The position numbers and the translations under genes are program-made. The notes below the pieces were generated by a model that ran no database searches, had not been told where the DNA came from, and saw only the letters and a list, made by a program, of their open reading frames with translations. Below, in pieces: positions 9,411-17,404 of a DNA stretch of 64,000 bases (position 1 is the first letter of the stretch; each line of letters begins with the position of its first letter). The DNA lies in assembly GCF_003464085.1 (NCBI RefSeq), contig NZ_QSDR01000022.1:1-64000 (forward strand). The letters run 5' to 3'. The DNA comes from Clostridium sp. AM58-1XD (GTDB lineage Bacteria > Bacillota > Clostridia > Lachnospirales > Lachnospiraceae).

Positions 9411-9438
9411 ATTATACATGTTTTTCATATAATGTCAA
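9411..9438 (-). promoter_or_regulatory. Promoter of the holin-like mini-gene
   Basis: Read on the minus strand: TTGACA (plus 9433-9438), 16-base spacer, TATAAT (plus 9411-9416). The expected start near 9404 gives a leader of about 40 bases. Confidence 0.7.
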
Positions 9439-9468
9439 TGCATTTAATTTAAATTTGCGTTTTTCTTT

Positions 9469-9500
9469 ATTTACATTATTTACATTATTTACATTATTCA
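9469..9500 (+). repeat. Short tandem repeat, 9-bp unit
   Basis: Three to four copies of an AT-rich 9-mer (ATTTACATT) lie in the intergenic stretch between the mini-toxin promoter and the cfa terminator. No function is evident. The rest of 9440-9550 shows no gene. Confidence 0.5.
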
Positions 9501-9553
9501 AGTATCAGAACGTTCCTGTACAAGAATACGATCTTTCCTGAAAAGTAAATAAC

Positions 9554-9624
9554 AAAAGCAGCTAAGTTCCCATGCAGCATATGACGCTGACCTCATATGG
9601 CACGGTCTCTTAACTGCTTCTTTT
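9554..9624. terminator. Long palindromic terminator downstream of cfa
   Basis: AAAAGCAGCTAAG (9554-9566) pairs with CTTAACTGCTTCTTTT (9609-9624), allowing a bulge. An inner CATATGA/TCATATG stem lies between. It is oriented to end the minus-strand cfa transcript and could also stop plus-strand transcription arriving from the mini-toxin antisense side. Confidence 0.6.
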
Positions 9625-9685
9625 ATTGTTCAAATTCAGATACGTCAGCCAGCCGTACTGAAAAAGGGCCGTTCCTTTCTGAAGG

Positions 9686-10858
9686 TCAGTACCACCTCGT
9701 CATCGGCAGGCTGTTATTCACCCCTTTTGAAGCCAGGACCTGATGAATATCCACTACGCCGTTATGAAAAGCAGCCGCGCAGGACGCGAGGTAGAGCTCC
9801 CACATTCTAACGAACTTATCATCGAACATCTCTTTGACCTCATCGATGTGATTACGGTAATTTTCCTCCCAGCACAGCAGGGTTTTGTTATAGTGCAGCC
9901 TCAGATCTTCTACATCCAGCGTATGAAAATTATCGTCTGCCATGCAGGATATCATTTCGCGGAGGCTGGGAATCATGCCGCCTGGAAAAATGTATTTCTT
10001 TATCCATGGATCCCCCGGATATTCTTTCAGCCCGCTGATAAAGTGAAGCAGAAACAGTCCTCCGTCTTTCAGGCATTCATTCACACAGTCGATAAAAAGG
10101 TGATAGTTCTCTCTGCCCACATGCTCTGCCATGCCTACGCTTACGACTCTGTCAAATTTCCTTCCTGACTTGGGCAGATCCCTATAATCCATCAATAGGA
10201 CCTCCAGCCGGTCTTCCAGACCTTCCTTTTGGATCCTCTGTTTAAATTCGTTATACTGCTCCCGGCTCAACGTGATCCCCGTACCTTTTATTCCATATTT
10301 TTTTGCGGCCTCAATCAGCAGAAAGCCCCAGCCGCAGCCGATATCCAGAAGCGTCATGTCTTTCTTCAGGTATAGTTTTTTCAAAATATAATCCACCTTG
10401 TTTACCTGTGCTTCATACAGCGTATCCTGTTCATTTCTGAAATACGCGCAAGAATAGCTCATCGTTTCGTCCAGCCACAGCTTGTAAAAATCGTTTCCCA
10501 GATCATAATGGCTGGTTACTTCCTTTTCCTGGTTCTTTTTCGATGTCGATGTATGAATCAGCTTCTTCAGCGCGTTTTCATCCATAGAAAATTTTCCGAT
10601 CTGTCCAAGAAAATGATCGAGGGCTTCATACAGATCGCCATCAACTTCCAGATCTCCATCCATGTATGCCTCGCCTAAAGCCAGCGATGTACTCGTAAGC
10701 AGCCTGGACGCAGGAATCGTCTTCTTAAAGTCTACCGTAAATACAGGATTTCCTTCCCCCATTCTGTAATCATGACTGCCGAATCGGACGAGGAACGGGT
10801 ACTCCGTAAACCTGCCCAGGAAATGCACCACTGCTTTCTCTTCTACTTTTTCCAGCAT
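9686..10858 (-). CDS. cfa: Cyclopropane-fatty-acyl-phospholipid synthase
   Basis: SAM-dependent enzyme that adds a methylene bridge to unsaturated acyl chains of membrane phospholipids. The 390-residue length and order match: an N-terminal lipid-binding region, then SHYDLGNDFYKLWLDETMSYSCAYF at about 115-140, the SAM site LLDIGCGWGFLLIEAA near residue 175, and GMAEHVGRENY near 240. A catalytic Glu/Tyr/His set of the family is present in these blocks. It is single-gene, with a long palindromic terminator. Such enzymes commonly respond to acid or stationary-phase stress. No specific regulator is visible. Confidence 0.92.
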   Translation of the reverse strand: MLEKVEEKAVVHFLGRFTEYPFLVRFGSHDYRMGEGNPVFTVDFKKTIPASRLLTSTSLALGEAYMDGDLEVDGDLYEALDHFLGQIGKFSMDENALKKLIHTSTSKKNQEKEVTSHYDLGNDFYKLWLDETMSYSCAYFRNEQDTLYEAQVNKVDYILKKLYLKKDMTLLDIGCGWGFLLIEAAKKYGIKGTGITLSREQYNEFKQRIQKEGLEDRLEVLLMDYRDLPKSGRKFDRVVSVGMAEHVGRENYHLFIDCVNECLKDGGLFLLHFISGLKEYPGDPWIKKYIFPGGMIPSLREMISCMADDNFHTLDVEDLRLHYNKTLLCWEENYRNHIDEVKEMFDDKFVRMWELYLASCAAAFHNGVVDIHQVLASKGVNNSLPMTRWY

Positions 10859-10935
10859 ATTTCTTCCTCCTTTTCTCTTAATACATATAGTCTTGCCATT
10901 TCTTCCGGAAATAGTATTTTATCCATGATTTTCTC

Positions 10936-10964
10936 TTGACAAATCTATAATTTCATGTTATTTT
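10936..10964 (+). promoter_or_regulatory. Cold shock gene promoter
   Basis: TTGACA (10936-10941), 17-base spacer, TATTTT (10959-10964). This predicts a leader of about 125 bases before the ATG at 11097. Confidence 0.65.
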
Positions 10965-10994
10965 AAAGAAGTATTTTTGATAAAGTTTTGATTT

Positions 10995-11044
10995 CACATA
11001 TTCATGTAAATCATTATTCTATTAATGATTTACACGAGTATGTG
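10995..11044 (+). promoter_or_regulatory. 21-bp stem-loop in the cold shock 5' leader
   Basis: A 21-base arm at 10995-11015 pairs with 11024-11044 with only two mismatches and an 8-base loop. It lies wholly within the predicted leader, about 50 bases ahead of the ribosome binding site GGAGGT. Structured cold shock leaders often switch conformation with temperature; that role is inferred here. Confidence 0.6.
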
Positions 11045-11096
11045 ATTTTTTTCTTTTCGTAAAAATATAATAATATTATTCAGGAGGTATCTTTTC

Positions 11097-11300
11097 ATGA
11101 ACAAAGGTACAGTAAAATGGTTTAACTCACAGAAGGGCTACGGCTTCATCACTAATTCCGAAAACAATACAGATATTTTCGTGCATTTTTCCGGTATTAA
11201 CACAGACGGATTCAAGACATTAGAAGAAGGACAGGCTGTAACATTTGACATCACAAACAGCCAGCGTGGACTTCAGGCAGTTAACGTTTGTCTTGCATAA
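11097..11300 (+). CDS. Cold shock protein (CspA family)
   Basis: A 67-residue single OB-fold RNA chaperone. It contains RNP1 (KGYGFIT) and RNP2 (DIFVHFSGI), begins [10 protein letters not shown] as the family does, and has the usual length. It binds single-stranded RNA/DNA and melts secondary structure in the cold. It is monocistronic, preceded by a long hairpin-bearing leader with a GGAGGT site six bases before ATG, and followed by a clear terminator. Confidence 0.95.
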   Translation: MNKGTVKWFNSQKGYGFITNSENNTDIFVHFSGINTDGFKTLEEGQAVTFDITNSQRGLQAVNVCLA

Positions 11301-11330
11301 GCATATCTGCGTAAAAATAATGTAAGTTTT

Positions 11331-11366
11331 AGCAGCCGAGGGCAGAAGCCTTCCGGCTGCTTTTTA
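11331..11366 (+). terminator. Terminator of the cold shock gene
   Basis: AGCAGCCG (11331-11338) pairs with CGGCTGCT (11354-11361), followed by TTTTT. The remaining interval to 11577 holds no gene that I can see. Confidence 0.8.
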
Positions 11367-11577
11367 CTTTCCCGAAAAACCCCGTTTTTTCAATAAAATA
11401 TTGCCGGCTTTTCTCTATTTCAGAACAATCTGTCCGTATTTTATGGTATGGAATATTAAGAATTTCTTCAGAATCTATTCAAACAATCTACAAACATTTT
11501 CCAGAAGGCTATGATATACTAAGATCATAAGAAATGCAAAATCCTTTTAATACTTTTTGAAATACAATCGAAATAAA

Positions 11578-11612
11578 AAACCCTCTGCTCCCATCACCGG
11601 CAGAGGGTTTTT
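11578..11612 (-). terminator. Terminator of lysA
   Basis: ACCCTCTGC / GCAGAGGGT stem flanked by A and T runs, immediately after the lysA stop on the minus strand. It would work in both directions. Confidence 0.85.
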
Positions 11613-11617
11613 ACCGT

Positions 11618-12886
11618 CTATAAATACTTCTTCATCATCGGACAGCAGTCCAGGGTTGCAAAATAGTCCTGTGCCGTCTCCGCTCTTCTGATCATCTGTA
11701 CGGAACCATCTTCTTTGAGAAGAAGCTCCGCCGACTTTAATTTTCCATTATAATTGTATCCCATGGAAAATCCGTGAGCGCCCGTATCGTGAATAACGAG
11801 AAGGTCGCCTTTTTCAATTTCCGGTAAAATACGGTCAACCGCAAATTTGTCATTGTTCTCGCAAAGGGAACCTACCACATCGTACATGTGAGTTTCCGGA
11901 TCGTTTTCCCTGCCCATAACGGTAATGTGATGATATGCCCCATACATGGCAGGACGCATCAGATTTACCGCACATGCGTCTACACCGATATATTCCTTAT
12001 ACGTATGCTTTTCATGGATTGCTTTTGTCACCAGGCAGCCATACGGCGCGAGCATATACCGGCCCAACTCCGTATAAATAGCCACATCACCCATTCCGGC
12101 CGGAATGAGGATTTCTTCAAATGCCTTTTTTACGCCCGCACCGATCGCCATAATATCGTTCGGTTCCTCCTCCGGACGGTAGGGTACTCCAATTCCGCCG
12201 GAAAGATTGATAAAGGAAATATGGACTCCCGTCTCATTTTTCAGCCTTACAGCCACTTCAAAGAGGATTCCTGCAAGTTTGGGATAGTATTCATTCGTGA
12301 CCGTATTGCTGGCAAGGAACGCATGAATACCGAAATTCTTCGCGCCTTTTGATTTCAGTATCTTATATGCTTCGACCATCTGTTCATCCGTCATGCCGTA
12401 TTTGGAGTCGCCCGGATTGTCCATAATGCCGTTGCTCATCTGAAATATTCCGCCCGGATTATAACGGCAGCTGATTGTCTCCGGAATTCTTCCCAGTACC
12501 TGCTCTACACAGCTGATGTGGGTAATATCATCCAGATTGATAATGCCTCCCAGGTCATCTGCCATCCTGAACTCTTCCGGCGGCGTATCATTAGAGGAAA
12601 ACATGATGTCATGACCGGAAAAGCCAACTGCATCGGACATCATCAGCTCAGTGGCTGAAGAACAGTCCGTTCCACAGCCATACTCCTTCAGAAGCTGAAG
12701 GATATATGGGTTCGGCGTAGCCTTTACTGCAAAGTATTCTTTAAATCCCTTATTCCATGAAAATGCTTCTTTCAGTTTTTCTGCGTTTTCACGTATTCCT
12801 TTCTCATCGTATAGATAAAAAGGGGTTGGGTATGATTTCGTAATCTCCTGAAGCTGCTCCAGGGTGACAAAAGGGGTCTTTTTCAT
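11618..12886 (-). CDS. lysA: Diaminopimelate decarboxylase
   Basis: PLP enzyme that decarboxylates meso-diaminopimelate to L-lysine in the last step of lysine synthesis. It has 422 residues. The PLP-binding lysine lies in YFAVKATPNP (about residue 53), the glycine-rich phosphate loop in NLSGGIGVPYRPEEE (about 228), and the C-terminal active-site Cys in GSLCENNDKF (about 340). The start is preceded by AAGGAG. It is monocistronic, with a structured leader and a strong terminator. Fold-type III relatives such as carboxynorspermidine decarboxylase are less likely given the overall motifs, though this protein belongs to a divergent Clostridia branch. Confidence 0.85.
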   Translation of the reverse strand: MKKTPFVTLEQLQEITKSYPTPFYLYDEKGIRENAEKLKEAFSWNKGFKEYFAVKATPNPYILQLLKEYGCGTDCSSATELMMSDAVGFSGHDIMFSSNDTPPEEFRMADDLGGIINLDDITHISCVEQVLGRIPETISCRYNPGGIFQMSNGIMDNPGDSKYGMTDEQMVEAYKILKSKGAKNFGIHAFLASNTVTNEYYPKLAGILFEVAVRLKNETGVHISFINLSGGIGVPYRPEEEPNDIMAIGAGVKKAFEEILIPAGMGDVAIYTELGRYMLAPYGCLVTKAIHEKHTYKEYIGVDACAVNLMRPAMYGAYHHITVMGRENDPETHMYDVVGSLCENNDKFAVDRILPEIEKGDLLVIHDTGAHGFSMGYNYNGKLKSAELLLKEDGSVQMIRRAETAQDYFATLDCCPMMKKYL

Positions 12887-13095
12887 AACTGCTTATCTCC
12901 TTCTCGTATATCATTTGATAATTGTTCAGAACGGCGGACATACAGGAAGATGCGCCGCCCTCACTCATTGCTGACCGGCTGTGCCGGGTCCTTTTAAGGC
13001 AAACGGGGCCCGTCATTCGGTATCCCATGAGCTTCTGCGAGCCTTTCCGCTCCGCAATTTTTCATATTATACCTGCTGACAGACCCCTTTGTCCA
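12887..13095 (-). promoter_or_regulatory. lysA promoter and structured leader
   Basis: On the minus strand TGGACA (plus 13090-13095), an 18-base spacer and TATAAT (plus 13066-13071) predict a leader of roughly 170 bases. The leader contains several complementary blocks, including ATTGC/GCAAT near its start and GGCGG/CCGCC around 12930-12960. It does not match the lysine riboswitch or a T-box as I know them, so the regulatory meaning is open. Confidence 0.4.
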
Positions 13096-13171
13096 GTCTT
13101 TTCCTCTTATTGGAATTTTATTCTGCTGTGTACCTCAGTTCAGCGCCCTGACTGAATAGATGTATTTAATC

Positions 13172-14608
13172 TCAATCAACGATAACAACGCGCATGATAT
13201 TTGTATCGCTGGCCGGCTCATGACGCCTTGAATAACTTACAACTCCCGCCGTTACAACAGTTACATCGCCCTCTTTCACCAGGCCTTTCTCTTTTAAAAG
13301 CTCCATGGAAGAGTAAACGAGAACGTCGGTAGAATCGGCTCTCTTGGCCTGAAGCGGTATAACGCCCCAGAAAATCTGCATCTGGCGAACGGTAGATGAA
13401 CTTGGAGACAATCCGATAATCGGCGCCAGAGGTCTCCATTTAGAAAGCATCTTGGCGGTAAATCCGCTGATCGTAGGCGTTACGATTGCCTTTACCTGAA
13501 GGTCATGAGCGGTAGAAACAGCTGCATAGCTTACTGCCTTGGAAATATTGCTGGTATGATTCATAATCTTGTCTCTGCGGCGGTAGTCGCTGTAATCGAG
13601 ATGAGATTCTGCCTCTTCCACAATATGTGACATCATCTTAACAGCCTCAACAGGATACTTGCCCATGGCAGTCTCTCCTGACAGCATAACGGCGTCCGTT
13701 CCGTCATAAACGGCATTTGCCACATCCGTAACCTCAGCTCTCGTAGGACGGGGATTGCGGATCATAGAATCCAGCATCTGTGTCGCTGTAATTACGCTCT
13801 TGCACGCCTTGTTACATTTCTCAATAATCGTCTTCTGAATGTAGGGAACTTTTTCCGGCGGGATCTCAACGCCCATATCGCCTCTGGCTACCATAATACC
13901 GTCAGCAGCCTCGATAATTTCATCCAGGTTCTCAATTCCTTCCGCATTTTCGATCTTGGCGATGATCGCCATGCTTGCGCCGTGTTCTTCCAGAATCTGT
14001 CTGATCTCATAGATGGCATCTGCGCTGCGCACGAAGGAAGCCGCGATAAAGTCGAATCCCACCTCAATGCCGAACAGAATATCCTGGATATCCTTGTCTG
14101 TCAGGGCCGGGAGCTTAATCTTTACATTCGGTACGTTCACGCCTTTTCTGGCTCCTAATTCGCCGCCGTTTTCAACACGACAGACAATTTCCGTACCCTC
14201 AACCTTTACAACCTCCATCTCGATCAGACCGTCATCAATCAGGATCTTGTTGCCGGCAGCCACGTCTTCATGAAGCCTGTCGTAGTTGATATATGCAATA
14301 TTCTCGTCGGAAAGCACTTCTCTGGTAGTCAGAGTAAATGTCTGTCCTTCTTTTAATGTCACTTTCTTATCGTCTTTTAAAAGTCCTGTTCTGATTTCCG
14401 GACCTTTTGTATCAAGCAGCGCAGCGATCGGCAGATCCAGTTCTTCTCTGATACTCTGCAGCAGCTCCAGTCTTGATTTATGTTCTTCGTAATCGCCATG
14501 GGAAAAATTAAATCTGGCAATATCCATGCCGTTTAAGGCCAGTTCTTTTAATAATTCTCTGTCGTTTGTGTTCGGGCCCATTGTACAGATAATCTTTGTC
14601 TTCTTCAT
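13172..14608 (-). CDS. pyk: Pyruvate kinase
   Basis: Glycolytic enzyme converting phosphoenolpyruvate and ADP to pyruvate and ATP. It has 478 residues, with the N-terminal TKIICTMGP, the ARFNFSHG block, the catalytic lysine region IAKIENAEG (about 220), the signature MVARGDMGVEIP (about 240) and TATQMLDSM. The C-terminal domain is of normal length, without the extra PEP-utiliser domain of some Bacillus enzymes. The second of two adjacent ATGs (14608) has the better spacing from AAGGAG; the other is 14611. The promoter at 14747-14775 resembles that of the neighbouring GntR gene. Confidence 0.95.
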   Translation of the reverse strand: MKKTKIICTMGPNTNDRELLKELALNGMDIARFNFSHGDYEEHKSRLELLQSIREELDLPIAALLDTKGPEIRTGLLKDDKKVTLKEGQTFTLTTREVLSDENIAYINYDRLHEDVAAGNKILIDDGLIEMEVVKVEGTEIVCRVENGGELGARKGVNVPNVKIKLPALTDKDIQDILFGIEVGFDFIAASFVRSADAIYEIRQILEEHGASMAIIAKIENAEGIENLDEIIEAADGIMVARGDMGVEIPPEKVPYIQKTIIEKCNKACKSVITATQMLDSMIRNPRPTRAEVTDVANAVYDGTDAVMLSGETAMGKYPVEAVKMMSHIVEEAESHLDYSDYRRRDKIMNHTSNISKAVSYAAVSTAHDLQVKAIVTPTISGFTAKMLSKWRPLAPIIGLSPSSSTVRQMQIFWGVIPLQAKRADSTDVLVYSSMELLKEKGLVKEGDVTVVTAGVVSYSRRHEPASDTNIMRVVIVD

Positions 14609-14744
14609 CATTTTCTCCTTATTTTACAACCTTCACTTCAAATTCCAGAACGATGGTTACACTTTCGGATATTCTATGCACCAGCCTTCCAAATGTCTGA
14701 AATGAATCTATGCCCGTCGGTGCATCTCTCGCTAATATCCCATG

Positions 14745-14775
14745 TTATTGTACAATAAAGGAAATAAAAAGTAAA
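14745..14775 (-). promoter_or_regulatory. pyk promoter with perfect 14-bp palindrome on the -10 box
   Basis: Minus strand TTTACT (plus 14770-14775), 17-base spacer, TACAAT (plus 14747-14752). The perfect palindrome TTATTGTACAATAA (14745-14758) covers the -10 box. Its GTAC core and flanks fit the operators of FadR-type GntR regulators, two of which are encoded next door. The surrounding 40 bases are repeated at 15622-15661. Confidence 0.55.
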
Positions 14776-14794
14776 CACCAATTTAAAAGGGGAC

Positions 14795-14836
14795 GCGATA
14801 TCTGCTCTTGCGGCAGACCCATCCCCTCTTTTATAT
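14795..14836 (-). terminator. Terminator after the second GntR gene
   Basis: On the minus strand a GGGGA...TCCCC stem with an inner TCTGC/GCAGA stem is followed by TTTT. It separates the regulator gene from the pyk promoter. Confidence 0.6.
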
Positions 14837-14841
14837 TTCTG

Positions 14842-15573
14842 TTACTGCTGTTCTTCTTTTTTATCCAGGTCGCTGTAATACAGCTCTGTATTCTTGTCTA
14901 CATGATAGCGCATTACTTTTCTGGCCTGGTCGGGATCGTGATTTTCAATCGCCTCCAGAATCAGGCGGTGGCACTTGACGCCGTGGTCATAGCCAATGCT
15001 GTCGGTAATTTTTCCCATGGTAACCTTGAGGATCTCTCCGATAATTTTATAGATTTCCCTGACCAGAACGTTCTGGGTACATTCCCCCAAAAGGGCATGA
15101 AATTCAAAATCGATGTCTATATATTTATCCAGCTTTCCCGTGTTCTGAAGCATTCTGGCAAAGTTATTCTGAAGCCTTTTGATCTGATCCTCTGTCGCAT
15201 ACTGTGCCGCCATCTCAGCCACACCGCACTCAAAAAGGGTCCGAAAGATAAATATCTCCTTTAAATCTTCTTTTTTCAGGCAGGATGCGGGAATCATTCC
15301 CCGAAAATAATTCTCCAGCTCCATGCTCTTTACATAAGAACCTTCCCCTCTTCTGGTCTCGAGGTAGCCGATCGCAACTAATTTCTGAATCGCCTGCCGT
15401 ACCGTCGTCCTGCTGACTCCGAAAATCTCCATCAGTTGATTCTCTGAAGGTATTTTTTCATTTGCCGGCCATGCACCTGATACAATCTGTGCCTTCATCT
15501 GATCATACACCTGATCTCCAATATTAACCTTCTTGATAGCCCGCAGCCCCGGCACTTTGTCCGCAGATGACAT
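14842..15573 (-). CDS. GntR family regulator, FadR/FCD type (duplicate copy 2)
   Basis: A 243-residue regulator with an N-terminal winged helix (IPSENQLMEIFGVSRTTVRQAIQKL at about 40-64) and a C-terminal FCD ligand-binding domain of helices whose metal-binding histidines fit FHALLGEC and GVKCHRLILEAI. Such proteins typically sense carboxylic or sugar acids. It differs from its neighbour at 15711-16433 at only about 30 of 240 positions by eye. I use the ATG at 15573, which has AAGGAGG upstream; an in-frame ATG at 15612 lacks one. It is the last gene of a region with a TTT transporter and a hydroxyacid dehydrogenase, and has its own promoter and terminator. Confidence 0.88.
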   Translation of the reverse strand: MSSADKVPGLRAIKKVNIGDQVYDQMKAQIVSGAWPANEKIPSENQLMEIFGVSRTTVRQAIQKLVAIGYLETRRGEGSYVKSMELENYFRGMIPASCLKKEDLKEIFIFRTLFECGVAEMAAQYATEDQIKRLQNNFARMLQNTGKLDKYIDIDFEFHALLGECTQNVLVREIYKIIGEILKVTMGKITDSIGYDHGVKCHRLILEAIENHDPDQARKVMRYHVDKNTELYYSDLDKKEEQQ

Positions 15574-15621
15574 GATAAGGTTCCCCTCCTTCCGACAGCG
15601 ATATTTCTCCATTATTATATA

Positions 15622-15650
15622 ATTCTACAATAAAGGAATTAAAAAGTAAA
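15622..15650 (-). promoter_or_regulatory. Promoter of GntR copy 2 (repeat of the pyk promoter)
   Basis: Minus strand TTTACT (plus 15645-15650), 17-base spacer, TAGAAT (plus 15622-15627). Bases 15626-15659 match 14751-14786 closely, so this promoter was part of the duplicated unit. The palindrome present at pyk is degraded here. Confidence 0.5.
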
Positions 15651-15661
15651 CACCAATTTAA

Positions 15662-15703
15662 ACGGCGGAGAAATCATAGCTGATGACATTTCTCCGCCGT
15701 CTT
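15662..15703 (-). terminator. Terminator after GntR copy 1
   Basis: A perfect 13-bp stem, ACGGCGGAGAAAT (15662-15674) with ATTTCTCCGCCGT (15688-15700), follows the copy 1 stop on the minus strand. Its T-run is weak (GTTTAAA), so partial read-through into copy 2 is possible. Confidence 0.7.
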
Positions 15704-15710
15704 TCTTACG

Positions 15711-16433
15711 TTATTCCTTCTGCTCCAAATCACTGTAATACAATTCCGTATTTTTATCCACATGATAGCGCATCACTTCTCTGGCCTGATCCGGATCGTG
15801 GTTTTCAATCGCTTCCAATATCAGCCTGTGACATTTGACACCATGTTCATAACCGATGCCGTCCGTTATTTTTCCCATGGTAACTTTCAGAATTTCTCCA
15901 ATAATCTTATAAATCTCTCTCACCAAAGTATTGCAGGTACACTCCCCTAAAAGGGCATGAAATTCAAAATCAATTTCTACGTATTTGTCCAGCTTCCCTG
16001 TATTCTGGAGCATCCGTTCCAAATTATTCCTCAGTCTTTTAATCTGTTCATCCGTCGCATATCTGGCTGCCATTTCAGCCACACCACATTCAAACAAGGT
16101 CCGGAAGGTAAAAATCTCCATGAGGTTTTCTTTTTTCAGGCATGAGGCCGGAATCATTCCCCGGAAATAGCTGTCCAGCCCCATATCTCTGACATAAGAC
16201 CCCTCTCCTCTCCTCGTCTCAAGATATCCGATCGCCACCAGCTTCTGGATCGCCTGCCGCACCGATGTCCTGCTGACTCCAAAAATCTCCATCAACTGGT
16301 TTTCTGACGGTATCTTTTCATTTGCCGGCCAGGCACCTGATACAATCTGCGCTTTCATCTGCTCATATACCTGATCACCAATATTTACTTTTTTAATTGG
16401 CCGTAATTCCAGTATCTTTTCAGCAGACGACAT
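15711..16433 (-). CDS. GntR family regulator, FadR/FCD type (duplicate copy 1)
   Basis: A 240-residue paralogue of the gene at 14842, with the same winged-helix and FCD domains (SRTSVRQAIQKL recognition helix; FHALLGECT and KCHRLILEAI ligand-domain blocks). It is the 30-base-distant downstream neighbour of the 2-hydroxyacid dehydrogenase and so probably part of the tctC-tctB-tctA transcript. This supports a role as local repressor of that uptake operon. The start has GGAGGGAGG upstream. The recognition helices of the two copies differ at one residue (T/S), so they likely bind the same operator and may differ in ligand. Confidence 0.88.
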   Translation of the reverse strand: MSSAEKILELRPIKKVNIGDQVYEQMKAQIVSGAWPANEKIPSENQLMEIFGVSRTSVRQAIQKLVAIGYLETRRGEGSYVRDMGLDSYFRGMIPASCLKKENLMEIFTFRTLFECGVAEMAARYATDEQIKRLRNNLERMLQNTGKLDKYVEIDFEFHALLGECTCNTLVREIYKIIGEILKVTMGKITDGIGYEHGVKCHRLILEAIENHDPDQAREVMRYHVDKNTELYYSDLEQKE

Positions 16434-16463
16434 TATATGGGTTTCCTCCCTCCAGCAGTGAGA

Positions 16464-17375
16464 TCAGCCATCCAGCAGTTCATGCAGCATCCCAATACGG
16501 ACTTCTGCAACATTTGTGCAGCAGTGGGGTGTAATTACGATATTAGGCAGTTCTGCGATATCCGCTGAAATGTTCGGTTCAAATTCATGGACATCCAGGG
16601 CCGCTCCTTTGATTTCATGATTCTTCAGCGCCTTCACCAGCGCCTTTTCTTCCACGATTGCACCACGGGCCGCATTGACAAGATAGGCGTCCTTTTTCAT
16701 CATAGCGATCTTTTCTTCATCCATAAAATGATGCGTCTCATCTGTATATGGTATATGCAGGGTCACCACATCCGCCATATGGAGAAGCTGTTCCAGACCG
16801 ACGGATTCTGCCTCATACTGGTCCAGTACTTCCTGGCGAACCGGGAATGGATCATAGCATATGATTTTCATTCCCAAAGCTGCAGCTCTCCTGGCAACAG
16901 CCTGGCCGATTCTTCCGAATCCCACAATTCCAAGCGTTTTCCCGTACATTACCATATCCCTGTAAAAGAAGAGCTGTCTGGTGCAGACGCGATCCCTTCT
17001 CAGTTCCCTGTCATACTGGACTACGCCGCGGCAGGCTCCCATCATTATTGCAATGACCATTTCCGCCGTAGACTCTACGACGGAACGTGGAGCATTCAGA
17101 ACATGAATCCCTTTCTCTTTCGCATGAGCCGTATCTACATTGTTGTATCCCGATCCCATATTGCCGATAATTTTCAGATTTCTGCCGCTGTCAATCAGCC
17201 GGGCATCGCATACATAATCCGCAATGCAGATAAAAATGTCTGCGTCCTCTATGGCTTCCATGGCTTCTTCCCTTGTAAAGCATGCCAGCGGTTCCTTCGG
17301 TACTTTCACGTCCATATTTTTTACGTAATCAGAATAATATTCCTTCGGGATATTGTGGCTGAAAACTATTTTCAT
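16464..17375 (-). CDS. D-isomer-specific 2-hydroxyacid dehydrogenase
   Basis: A 303-residue NAD-dependent enzyme of the phosphoglycerate/glyoxylate/hydroxypyruvate reductase group. The Rossmann motif GIVGFGRIGQAVARRA lies near residue 145. The catalytic triad appears as Arg in VNAARGAIVEE, Glu in DVHEFEP and His in TPHCC. The substrate is a 2-keto or 2-hydroxy acid, not identifiable further. I start at ATG 17375 (MKIVFSHN), which has AAAGGA upstream. The in-frame extension to 17462 overlaps tctA and looks non-coding. It sits 29 bases after tctA, so the imported carboxylate or its product is a plausible substrate. Confidence 0.85.
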   Translation of the reverse strand: MKIVFSHNIPKEYYSDYVKNMDVKVPKEPLACFTREEAMEAIEDADIFICIADYVCDARLIDSGRNLKIIGNMGSGYNNVDTAHAKEKGIHVLNAPRSVVESTAEMVIAIMMGACRGVVQYDRELRRDRVCTRQLFFYRDMVMYGKTLGIVGFGRIGQAVARRAAALGMKIICYDPFPVRQEVLDQYEAESVGLEQLLHMADVVTLHIPYTDETHHFMDEEKIAMMKKDAYLVNAARGAIVEEKALVKALKNHEIKGAALDVHEFEPNISADIAELPNIVITPHCCTNVAEVRIGMLHELLDG

Positions 17376-17404
17376 TCTTTTTCTGTCCTTTCTTTTTGTC
17401 CTTT

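Noticed and set aside
9469-9500. CRISPR-like array
   Set aside because: The unit is only nine bases, contiguous and without spacers. No cas genes are present in the window, and the WYL pair is not a sufficient hint.
12887-13071. Lysine riboswitch or T-box before lysA
   Set aside because: No L-box core and no GGTGGNACCGCG-type T-box sequence are visible.
14013-14492. Antisense open frames inside pyruvate kinase and similar long genes
   Set aside because: They are shadows of well-supported genes on the other strand, without ribosome binding sites or recognisable domains.
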